Part shown: piece after piece, positions 51,982-59,118 of the stretch
Layout: every line of letters begins with the position of its first letter
Numbering within the stretch: the stretch's first letter is position 1
Origin: an uncultured Opitutaceae bacterium
GTDB taxonomy: Bacteria > Verrucomicrobiota > Verrucomicrobiia > Opitutales > Opitutaceae
Length of the DNA: 64,000 nucleotides
Reading direction: 5' to 3'
Assembly (NCBI GenBank): GCA_937958045.1
Contig: CALFXL010000071.1
Span: 1 to 64,000 of the forward strand
Made by a program: the position numbers and the translations under genes
Notes under the pieces: generated by a model
Database searches by the model: none
The model's input: only the letters and a program-made list of their open reading frames with translations
Told to the model about the DNA's origin: nothing

Positions 51982-54696
51982 ATGTCTTCTTGGGACGTCC
52001 AATTTCGCCACGGCGTTTTCCTGCCGCAGATCGACTGGTGGCTCGATGCGCATCATCCCGTCGAGCGCTCTTTCGTTTCGCACGCCCACTTCGATCATCT
52101 CGCTCCGCATCGCGAAATCATCTGCTCCGAAGGCACCGCGCGCCTCATGCGATCGCGCATGCCCGCCGTGCGTCGCGAACACATCCTTCCCTTTGGGCAT
52201 ACCGAGCAACTCACCGCGGACGCCAGCATCACGCTCTATCCTGCCGGACATATCTTCGGTTCCGCGCAATGTCTGATCCAGCACGACGCGCTCGGCTCGC
52301 TGCTCTACACCGGCGATTTCAAACTGCGCGCAGGCCGCTCCGCAGAAGCCTGTGCGACACCGCCCGCGGATGTGTTGATCATGGAGACAACTTTCGGTCG
52401 TCCGCACTACGTGTTTCCGCCGACCGAGGAAACACTCGCCGCGATCACGCGTTTCTGCCGCGACGCGATCGAAGATAACGAAACGCCCGTTCTGTTTGGC
52501 TACAGCCTCGGCAAAAGTCAGGAGCTACTGCGCGGCCTCGCCGAAGCAGCGCTTCCCGTGATGCTGCATCCCCAGACTTTCCGCCTCACGCGCATCTACG
52601 AAGAGTTCGGTCTGCAGTTTCCGCCCTACCGCGAATTCTCCACTGACGAACTCGCGGGCCACGTCGTCATCTGTCCGCCGCAATCGAACAACTCCGCCTT
52701 CCTGCGAAAAATCGCAAAGCGTCGCACCGCCATGATCACGGGTTGGGCGCTCGATCCTGGGGCGACATATCGTTATCAATGCGACGCCGCCTTTCCGCTC
52801 TCCGATCACGCCGACTTTCCCGACCTGCTGCGCTTCGTGCAACTCGTGCAGCCCAAACGCGTGCTCACGCTTCACGGCTTCGCCGCCGATTTCGCCCGCA
52901 CGTTGCGCGACCGCGGTATCGATGCGTGGGCGATCAACGAACACAACCAACTCGAGTTCGCTCTCGCGCAGCCCTCGTCGAGCAGCATTCCACTGCAACC
53001 GACACCACTTCCGCGCTCCGCGTCGACCGCAGCCGACGATCTCGAAGTATTCGCCGAAGTCGCGGATCGCATCAAAACCGCCGCCGGCAAACTCGAGAAG
53101 GTCGGTTTGCTCCGCGACTACTTCACGTCTCTGCGCGATGATGACGATGCCGCGCGCGCGGCGCTCTACTTCACCGGCCGTCCGTTTCCTCAATCCGATC
53201 CGCGCACACTGAATCTCGGATGGTCCTTGATTCGTCGCGCGGTGCTCGAAGCCACCGGACTTTCCATCGCGGATTTTCGGCAGGCGTATCAACGTTTCGC
53301 CGATAGCGGCGACACCGCCGGAGCTTTGCTCGCCGGACGCACGCAACCGAAATCGTTTTCCCTCGCGCAAACCGCATCGCTGCTCGACTCCCTCGCCGCC
53401 GCGCGCGGGCCTGCCGCCAAACTCGCTTTGTTGCAGGAGCGGCTTTCGCGACTTCCGCCGTCAGCCGCGAAATATCTGATCAAAATCATCACCGGCGATC
53501 TGCGCATCGGCCTCAAAGAAGGTCTCGTCGAAGAAGCCGTCGCGTTGTCGTCCGGTCGTCCTCTCGAAGCCGTGCGCGAGGCGCATATGCTTTGCGGAGA
53601 CATTCCCGCCGTCGTGCGCGCCGCGCGTAGTGATAAACTGGATACGATATCTCTGCGGGTTTTTCATCCGCTGCAGTTCATGCTCGCGAGTCCCGAGCCC
53701 ACGGCCGACGCGATCCTCGAGCGAATGCCGCCTTCCGTCTGGCTCGAGGAGAAATACGACGGCATCCGCTGCCAGCTCCACAAACAGGGCTCGCGTGTAG
53801 AACTCTACTCGCGCGATCTCCATCGCATCACCGATCAGTTTCCCGATCTCGCTCGCGCGGCGTCTGCATTTCCCGCCGATTGCGTTCTCGATGGCGAATT
53901 GCTCGCGTGGCGCGACGGCCGCGCGCTGCCGTTTGCCGAGCTGCAAAAACGTCTCGGGCGAAAAGGTGGCGACGATTTTTTCCTCGGCGCGGAGATTCCC
54001 GTGTCGTTTTCCGCGTACGACATTCTCTGGCTCGATGGCCGCTCCTTGCTGAAAGAACCGCTGTCATTTCGCCGCGAATCGCTTGAAGCCTTGTTCGCCA
54101 AATCGCGGACCAATGCTCTCACCCTCGCACCGAGACAATGGGCCCAATCGGCGGTGGAAATCGAAGCCGCTTTTCTCGCGGCGCGCCAACGCGGCAACGA
54201 AGGGCTCATGGCCAAGGATCCGACGAGTCGTTACACGCCGGGTCGTCGCGGGCTCGCCTGGCTGAAGTTGAAGAAAGCCTACGCCACCCTCGATGTCGTG
54301 GTCGTCGCGGTCGAGTACGGCCACGGCAAGCGGCGCGATGTTTTGAGCGACTACACATTCGCCATTCGCGACGATGAACACGATCGGCTCCTCACCGTCG
54401 GCAAAGCCTACTCCGGCCTCACCGATGCGGAGATCGCGCATCTCACGGAGCATTTTCTCGCCACCACCATCGAGCAGCAAGGACGTCGGCGGCGTGTCGT
54501 TCCGGAGGTCATTATTGAAGTGGCGTTCGATTCGATTCAACCGAGCCAACGTCATGAAAGCGGCTACGCGCTCCGCTTCCCGCGCATCGTGAGAATCCGC
54601 TCGGACAAAACCCTCGCCGATATCGATACACTGCAAACATGCCGGCGACTCGCCGACTCCAGTGCATTTGGCCCGGTTTCGGACCACGCGAAGTGA
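51982..54696 (+). CDS. Ligase-associated MBL exonuclease fused to ATP-dependent DNA ligase
   Basis: This 904-residue protein joins two enzymes usually encoded separately. Residues ~1-330 are a beta-CASP metallo-beta-lactamase nuclease with HAHFDH (H34, H36, D38, H39), LYTGDFKLR and SDHADFPDLL, as in the ligase-associated exonuclease family. A Ser/Pro linker (~331-350) follows. Residues ~355-895 are an ATP-dependent DNA ligase with an N-terminal helical domain and the KYDG motif, giving the AMP-accepting Lys at 591, then VLDGELLAW, GNEGLMAKDP and WLKLKK. This should process and seal DNA ends. The helicase and phosphoesterase of the usual cluster are not in the window. Confidence 0.9.
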   Translation: MSSWDVQFRHGVFLPQIDWWLDAHHPVERSFVSHAHFDHLAPHREIICSEGTARLMRSRMPAVRREHILPFGHTEQLTADASITLYPAGHIFGSAQCLIQHDALGSLLYTGDFKLRAGRSAEACATPPADVLIMETTFGRPHYVFPPTEETLAAITRFCRDAIEDNETPVLFGYSLGKSQELLRGLAEAALPVMLHPQTFRLTRIYEEFGLQFPPYREFSTDELAGHVVICPPQSNNSAFLRKIAKRRTAMITGWALDPGATYRYQCDAAFPLSDHADFPDLLRFVQLVQPKRVLTLHGFAADFARTLRDRGIDAWAINEHNQLEFALAQPSSSSIPLQPTPLPRSASTAADDLEVFAEVADRIKTAAGKLEKVGLLRDYFTSLRDDDDAARAALYFTGRPFPQSDPRTLNLGWSLIRRAVLEATGLSIADFRQAYQRFADSGDTAGALLAGRTQPKSFSLAQTASLLDSLAAARGPAAKLALLQERLSRLPPSAAKYLIKIITGDLRIGLKEGLVEEAVALSSGRPLEAVREAHMLCGDIPAVVRAARSDKLDTISLRVFHPLQFMLASPEPTADAILERMPPSVWLEEKYDGIRCQLHKQGSRVELYSRDLHRITDQFPDLARAASAFPADCVLDGELLAWRDGRALPFAELQKRLGRKGGDDFFLGAEIPVSFSAYDILWLDGRSLLKEPLSFRRESLEALFAKSRTNALTLAPRQWAQSAVEIEAAFLAARQRGNEGLMAKDPTSRYTPGRRGLAWLKLKKAYATLDVVVVAVEYGHGKRRDVLSDYTFAIRDDEHDRLLTVGKAYSGLTDAEIAHLTEHFLATTIEQQGRRRRVVPEVIIEVAFDSIQPSQRHESGYALRFPRIVRIRSDKTLADIDTLQTCRRLADSSAFGPVSDHAK

Positions 54697-54760
54697 CAGC
54701 GAACCCCGGCGGGGAACAATCCCCGTGTTCAGCGCGTCCAATGCCGCAACTCTCCTTTGC

Positions 54761-55594
54761 ATGCCCTTGCACCTTCAGGCGCAGCGCCCTCCTTCTCGCA
54801 GTTCGCGTATTTGTATCAGGCTCGTGCTTTTGCTACCGGCGCTGATGTCGCTGTGCTCCGCCGCATGGAGCAACACGCCCGTATCGTTTAAGGACGGTGA
54901 AGAATTTCTTTTCCGCGTCTCGTGGGGCATCTTCCGAAACGCCGGCGAGATCGCCATCAACGCTCGCGAAGAAACCGTCGCCGGTCTTCCCCAGATACGC
55001 CTCACCACGCAGACCGAAACCAAAGGCTTCGTCCGAAATCTATATTTCTTCGAAGGCGTCGTTGTTTCGATCTTCGATCGCGACGATGGTCGGCTGCTCG
55101 CGGCGACCGCGACCACATCCATGAAGAAAAAGAAGACCCACGCCATGGCGGTCTTCGATTACGCCGGCGGTCGTGTGCTCTACGAAGATTTCCTCCGGCC
55201 CGAACGCAGCGCCAACATTCCCATCCCCGAAGGCCAGCCCAAGGATCTCATCACGAGTCTGATCGAAGCGCGCACGTGGGATTTGAAGGTCGGCGACCGT
55301 CGCCCGGTCACGGTGATGTTCGACGATGAATTCTACGATCTGGTGCTGGTGGCCGAACGTATTGAAGAAGTGGATACACCGCTGGGCCGCGGCCCCGCTC
55401 TCGTCGTGAAACCGGTGATGGAGCAATCCCCCAAAGGCATGTTCAAACGCGGCGGCACCGTGCGCGTTTGGATTTCCCAGGACGAAAAACGCCTGCCCGT
55501 GAAACTCGAGGTCTCGCTCAAGTACGGAACCGGCGTGGCCACGCTCATCCACTATCGTCCGCCCACGACAGCGGTCGCGCTTCTCGGAGACTGA
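54761..55594 (+). CDS. DUF3108 domain-containing protein
   Basis: This 277-residue exported protein has a signal-anchor segment (residues ~20-38) and the DUF3108 domain: FKDGEEFLFRVSWGIFRNAGEI, then LTTQTETKGFVRNLYFFEGVV, KDLITSLIEARTWDLKVGD and KRGGTVRVWISQDEKRLPVKLE. The family is predicted to be periplasmic with an unknown role. The start at 54761 is preferred to 54662, which would add 33 residues overlapping the ligase gene. Its 3' end overlaps the convergent glycosylase gene by 43 bases. Confidence 0.82.
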   Translation: MPLHLQAQRPPSRSSRICIRLVLLLPALMSLCSAAWSNTPVSFKDGEEFLFRVSWGIFRNAGEIAINAREETVAGLPQIRLTTQTETKGFVRNLYFFEGVVVSIFDRDDGRLLAATATTSMKKKKTHAMAVFDYAGGRVLYEDFLRPERSANIPIPEGQPKDLITSLIEARTWDLKVGDRRPVTVMFDDEFYDLVLVAERIEEVDTPLGRGPALVVKPVMEQSPKGMFKRGGTVRVWISQDEKRLPVKLEVSLKYGTGVATLIHYRPPTTAVALLGD

Positions 55595-56124
55595 GCCGTC
55601 TTCGAAACGAGGACAAAACGCCAGGGTTTCAACCGCCATTCGTCACCGGCGTAGTCGATTCCGACACGCGGCGTTATCTGTATCCGATTTTTGGTTACGC
55701 GCTCGCCTTTTTCGATCCAGAGCCCGCTTTCGGGAGCCGCCGGCAGTCCGTTGAGCAAACGATCGATCGCGAGCGTTTTGGTCAATCGTCCCGGCCCGCT
55801 GACGGCTTGCGTTCCCCGGATTAAGATCGCCGCCGGGAAGTTCTCCGGCCCTGTCACAAGATTCAGCATTTCGTGAATGCCATAGCACAGATAAACGTAC
55901 CAGATGCCGCCGCGACGATACATGACATCGGTGCGTGCGGTGCGTCCTTTGCTCGCATGGCAGGCGAGATCGGATTCGCCGTGATAAGCCTCCGTCTCCG
56001 TGATGACCGAGCGGATTTCCTGTCCGTCGGGCATCCGTCGCACGAGTACGCATCCGATCAGTTTTCGCGCGAGCGCGACCGTGTTTTGCGCCTGAAAGAC
56101 TCTCGCTTGGATCGGATCCGGCAT
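55552..56124 (-). CDS. 3-methyladenine DNA glycosylase (AAG/MPG type)
   Basis: This 190-residue protein is a base-excision repair glycosylase that removes alkylated purines. VITETEAYHGESDLACHAS carries the catalytic Glu, and RTARTDVMYRRGGIWYVYLC and GIHEMLNLVTGPENFPAAIL match the AAG family. A GGAGG site eight bases upstream (56133-56137 on the plus strand) fixes the ATG at 56124 over the GTG at 56139. It is the third DNA-repair gene in about 6 kb. It overlaps the DUF3108 gene by 43 bases. Confidence 0.94.
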   Translation of the reverse strand: MPDPIQARVFQAQNTVALARKLIGCVLVRRMPDGQEIRSVITETEAYHGESDLACHASKGRTARTDVMYRRGGIWYVYLCYGIHEMLNLVTGPENFPAAILIRGTQAVSGPGRLTKTLAIDRLLNGLPAAPESGLWIEKGERVTKNRIQITPRVGIDYAGDEWRLKPWRFVLVSKTAQSPRSATAVVGGR

Positions 56125-56192
56125 GATTGAGTCCTCCACATATCCCGCGTGAGCTCCAACGCAACGCCCTCCCGCTTATCGCAACATCTCCA

Positions 56193-57122
56193 ATGATCGC
56201 GCCCACGTTCTACACCTTAACCGGAAACCTCCTCGCCGAGCGCACCTTCGAGTTTTCGACGTGGCAACCAGACCGCACACAGCGCGCCCAGGCGGAGTCG
56301 TTCCAAGTCGGCGGCAAGGGCATCAACGTCTCGCGCATGCTCACGCGTCTCCAAATTCCGAATACAGCGCTTTGCTTCGCCGGCGGCGAAACAGGCGACG
56401 AATGCCGGCGCTGGTTGCGCGAACGCGGACTCAGGCACGAGATGTTCGCCACCTCGCGTCCCACACGCACCGGCCTCGTGGTTCGCGCTCCCGGCATCGA
56501 GGAAACAACCTTCCTCGGCCCCGACACGCCGCCCGACGCCGCGGCCTGCGAGGCGTGTGCCCAGTTTTTGGATACATGCGACGCATCCACGGTGCTGGCG
56601 TTTTGCGGCAGTTTTCCCGGCTGGGAAAACGACGCTGCCCGCCCGCTGCGCGAAGCCCTCACTCGGCTGATCGCTCGCGCAACCGTATGCGTCGATACCT
56701 ACGGCCCGCCTCTGCGTGCGCTCGTTGAGCAACCGGTCTCATTGGTGAAAATCAATCGCCAGGAGTTCGCTCAACTTTGGGGCCCCGAATTTCCACCCAC
56801 TTTAGAGGATGCGCTGGCCGCGGCCGTCCGCCGTTGGCCGGTCCGCGCTTGGGTGATCACGGACGGACCCAATCCCGTCGGTATCGCGTCCCCAACTCGG
56901 CCGCCGACACTGCTGACACCGCCTCCTATAAAAGAAATTTCTGCGACCGGATCGGGCGACGTGCTCTTTGCCTGCATTCTGCATTTCCTTTATGGGCAAG
57001 GCTTGACGTTATTTGAGGCAGTTTCGTTCGCTCTTCCTTTTGCTTCCGCAAACGCCGCCGACCCGGGAATTGCGGAGTTCAACCTGAACCAACTCCCTCA
57101 CAAGAGGTCATTTCCATTATGA
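56193..57122 (+). CDS. PfkB-family hexose kinase (1-phosphofructokinase-like)
   Basis: This 309-residue kinase has the ribokinase fold. FQVGGKGINVSRMLTRLQI is the N-terminal substrate motif, close to 1-phosphofructokinase and tagatose-6-phosphate kinase. EISATGSGDVLFACIL holds the catalytic Asp at residue 256. The start at 56193 (MIAPTFYTLTGN) fits the family N-terminus; the frame is open from 56127. It diverges from the glycosylase gene and is coupled (ATGA) to the coiled-coil gene downstream. The substrate, probably fructose 1-phosphate or a related sugar phosphate, is inferred. Confidence 0.85.
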   Translation: MIAPTFYTLTGNLLAERTFEFSTWQPDRTQRAQAESFQVGGKGINVSRMLTRLQIPNTALCFAGGETGDECRRWLRERGLRHEMFATSRPTRTGLVVRAPGIEETTFLGPDTPPDAAACEACAQFLDTCDASTVLAFCGSFPGWENDAARPLREALTRLIARATVCVDTYGPPLRALVEQPVSLVKINRQEFAQLWGPEFPPTLEDALAAAVRRWPVRAWVITDGPNPVGIASPTRPPTLLTPPPIKEISATGSGDVLFACILHFLYGQGLTLFEAVSFALPFASANAADPGIAEFNLNQLPHKRSFPL

Positions 57123-57820
57123 ACCGTAAAGTCGTTCCCATTCTCATTCTCCTCATCATCGCCGGCGGCGCATTCTTCGGCTACCGCAGCTTTAAGGCCA
57201 AGCAGGAACGCGAAGAACAGGCTCGCATCGCCGCGGAGGCTCAGCTCGAAGCCGAGCGCAAAGCGGAGGCGGAGCGCCAGCGTCTCGCCGCCGAGGCGGA
57301 AGCGGAACGGCTCAGGCAGCTCCAGGCCGAGCGCGAAGCCGCTCGCAAGGCCGAGGAAGAAGCCCGTCTTCGCGCCGAGCAGGCCGCCGCGGAAGCGCGT
57401 CGCATTGAAGAAGAAGAAAAAGCCCGCCGCCTGGCCGCCGAACGCGAGCGCCTGGCCGCCGAGCGCGCCGCCGCCGAACGTGAAGCCGCTCGCATCGCCG
57501 CCGAGCGTGAAGCCGCCCGCATCGCCGCCGAACGCGAACGTCAGGCCGCTCTTGAGCGTCTCGCGGAGGAAGAACGCCAGCGCAAGGAGGCCGAAGAGCG
57601 CGAAGCCGCGCGTCTCGCCGCTCTCGAGCGTCAGCAGGAGCTCGAGCGCCAAAAGGCGGCCGAGATCGAAGAGCGCAAAGTCGAGCTCCTCACCCGCTCC
57701 ATCTATCCAACCGACTACAAACGCCGGAAGCACTACTACCTCGAGGTCGACATGAGAAACGCTCAAGCCGAAGCTCAAGCTGAGGCCGCGGTGCAGCGTC
57801 CCGCCTCGTCGCAGCCTTGA
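57119..57820 (+). CDS. Membrane-anchored charged alpha-helix (coiled-coil) protein
   Basis: This 233-residue protein has one N-terminal membrane span (VVPILILLIIAGGAFFGY, residues 4-21). About 165 residues of Arg/Glu/Ala-rich sequence with repeats such as AEREAARIAAERE follow. The regular i to i+4 opposite charges suggest a long single alpha-helix or coiled coil reaching into the periplasm, like the middle of TolA. A short C-terminal segment (residues ~190-215, LLTRSIYPTDYKRRKHYYLE) is not helix-repeat and may be a functional end. The start overlaps the kinase stop by four bases. No family name is supported. Confidence 0.6.
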   Translation: MNRKVVPILILLIIAGGAFFGYRSFKAKQEREEQARIAAEAQLEAERKAEAERQRLAAEAEAERLRQLQAEREAARKAEEEARLRAEQAAAEARRIEEEEKARRLAAERERLAAERAAAEREAARIAAEREAARIAAERERQAALERLAEEERQRKEAEEREAARLAALERQQELERQKAAEIEERKVELLTRSIYPTDYKRRKHYYLEVDMRNAQAEAQAEAAVQRPASSQP

Positions 57821-57861
57821 TCTGCATTCCCCGCCGTTTTTTCCCAAATATATCCTTGCTA

Positions 57862-57899
57862 GGGCGAACTAAGATTCACTTAGTTCGCCCCTTTATTTT
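57862..57899 (+). terminator. Strong hairpin plus U-tract immediately before rplU
   Basis: A perfect 12-bp stem (57862-57873 with 57879-57890, GGGCGAACTAAG and its complement) with a five-base loop is followed by CTTTATTTT, which ends at the base before the rplU start codon. It looks like the intrinsic terminator of the upstream gene pair. Because it leaves no room for a separate promoter, it may instead act as an attenuator or protective 5' hairpin of the rplU-rpmA transcript. Confidence 0.75.
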
Positions 57900-58214
57900 A
57901 TGAAAGCGACCATCAAAACACAGGGGCAGCAGTTCGCCGTTTCCGAGGGCGACATCCTGATCGTTAACCGCTATCGCAATTCCGAAGCCGGCTCCACCGT
58001 GCAAATCAACGAGGTGCTCTCCGTCGGCGAAGGCGATTCCTTCCGCGTCGGCGCTCCTCTCCTCGACGGCGCCAGCGTCACCGCGACGGTGCTCGAAAAC
58101 AAGCGCGGCCCCAAGGTCGTCGTTTTCAAGAAAAAGAAACGCAAGGGCATGGAGCGCAAGCAGGGCCACCGCCAGGAGCTCTCCGTGATCAAGATTCAAT
58201 CCATCAACGCTTAA
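57900..58214 (+). CDS. rplU: 50S ribosomal protein L21
   Basis: This 104-residue protein has the full L21 sequence: MKATIKTQGQQFAVSEGDIL, VLSVGEGDSFRVGAPLLDG, VTATVLENKRGPKVVVFKKK and the RRKGHRQ-like KRKGMERKQGHRQ end. It binds 23S rRNA in the large subunit. No Shine-Dalgarno is present; the nine bases before the ATG are the U-tract of the hairpin described above. rpmA follows after 18 bases, the standard order. Confidence 0.97.
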   Translation: MKATIKTQGQQFAVSEGDILIVNRYRNSEAGSTVQINEVLSVGEGDSFRVGAPLLDGASVTATVLENKRGPKVVVFKKKKRKGMERKQGHRQELSVIKIQSINA

Positions 58215-58232
58215 TCAAAGGAGCAACCCACC

Positions 58233-58472
58233 ATGGCGCATAAAAAAGGTGCAGGATCTACTCAGAACGGTCGCGACAGTCGCGCGCAGCGACTCGGCAT
58301 CAAGAAGTTTGGCGGCCAGACCGTAGTCGCGGGCAACATCCTCGTCCGCCAGCGCGGCTCCAAGCTGCACGCCGGCAAGAACGTCGGCACCGGTCGCGAC
58401 TGGACCCTCTTCGCCCTCAAGGACGGCGTGGTCCAGTACGACAAGGCTCACCGCAAGGTCGCCGTCGTCTAA
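58233..58472 (+). CDS. rpmA: 50S ribosomal protein L27
   Basis: This 79-residue protein has the L27 sequence from the first residues (AHKKGAGSTQNGRDSRAQRL), without the cleaved N-terminal extension seen in Firmicutes. GNILVRQRGSKLHAGKNVG and the DWTLFALKDGVV block follow. The N-terminal tail reaches the peptidyl transferase centre. AAGGAG at 58218-58223 gives a strong ribosome-binding site, unlike rplU. Confidence 0.97.
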   Translation: MAHKKGAGSTQNGRDSRAQRLGIKKFGGQTVVAGNILVRQRGSKLHAGKNVGTGRDWTLFALKDGVVQYDKAHRKVAVV

Positions 58473-58497
58473 TCGACCCACATTCGCTTTCACGCTC

Positions 58498-58528
58498 AAC
58501 GCAGCCGATTCTCGGCTGCGTTTTTTTT
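58498..58528 (+). terminator. Intrinsic terminator after rpmA
   Basis: An 11-bp stem (AACGCAGCCGA at 58498-58508 with TCGGCTGCGTT at 58512-58522) with a three-base loop is followed by a run of Ts to 58528. It ends the rplU-rpmA transcript 26 bases after the rpmA stop. Confidence 0.85.
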
Positions 58529-58635
58529 GCGCATTTTCCAAACGCTTGATGCGCGGCGCTCCACGCTGTTCGCGGCTTGCAGGCCTCGGATTTGCGTGAA
58601 CCAGCTCGCGCACGACTGGTCTAGCGCGCCGAGTT

Positions 58636-59082
58636 TTGACCGCCGTTTTTGCCACATCTTCCGTCGCCGCGGATCTTCCGCGCCTGGAGCTCGCCCGTCG
58701 CTGCCGGGAGATCTGCCTCGCCCACGAAAGCACCGCTTTCGACACCGCCGTGCTTGAGCAAGCGCTCATGGACGCGCTGAAAGCCGTGCGAGAGCGCTAT
58801 GGTCCAGCCTGCGTCAACGACGAGGACTTGGACCAGATTTTCCAACGCGAAGCCGCCCGCGTGACCGATGCCCGCATACTCGCCGAGCTGCTCGCGCCGC
58901 GTCTGCTCGCCGCCATGGGAGCACCCCAGTCCCGCGAAACGCGTCCCGCACCCGCGCCGCCGCCCGCCCCTTTTCCCGCTTCGTCTCCGCCCACCGCCAC
59001 GGCCGATCCGCCGGGCATCGCCGATCTTCTCGATGGCATGCTCGCACTGGATCACGACGCACGCACCCGTCGCCCGCGTTGA
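58636..59082 (+). CDS. Small helical protein with proline-rich linker, next to the MamK-like actin
   Basis: This 148-residue protein is of unknown family. The first ~95 residues look helical (LELARRCREICLAHESTAF; LEQALMDALKAVRERYG; EDLDQIFQREAARVTDARIL). A Pro/Ala/Ser linker (about 100-125) follows, then a short amphipathic helix IADLLDGMLALDHD. The start must be the TTG at 58636 or a later codon, since the frame has a stop at 58597 and no ATG or GTG between. It ends 36 bases before the actin gene, so the pair probably forms an operon. A filament partner or adaptor role is inference only. Confidence 0.6.
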   Translation: MTAVFATSSVAADLPRLELARRCREICLAHESTAFDTAVLEQALMDALKAVRERYGPACVNDEDLDQIFQREAARVTDARILAELLAPRLLAAMGAPQSRETRPAPAPPPAPFPASSPPTATADPPGIADLLDGMLALDHDARTRRPR

Positions 59083-59118
59083 GGCGCCCATCGATAACCA
59101 TCGCAGAAAAACACATCC

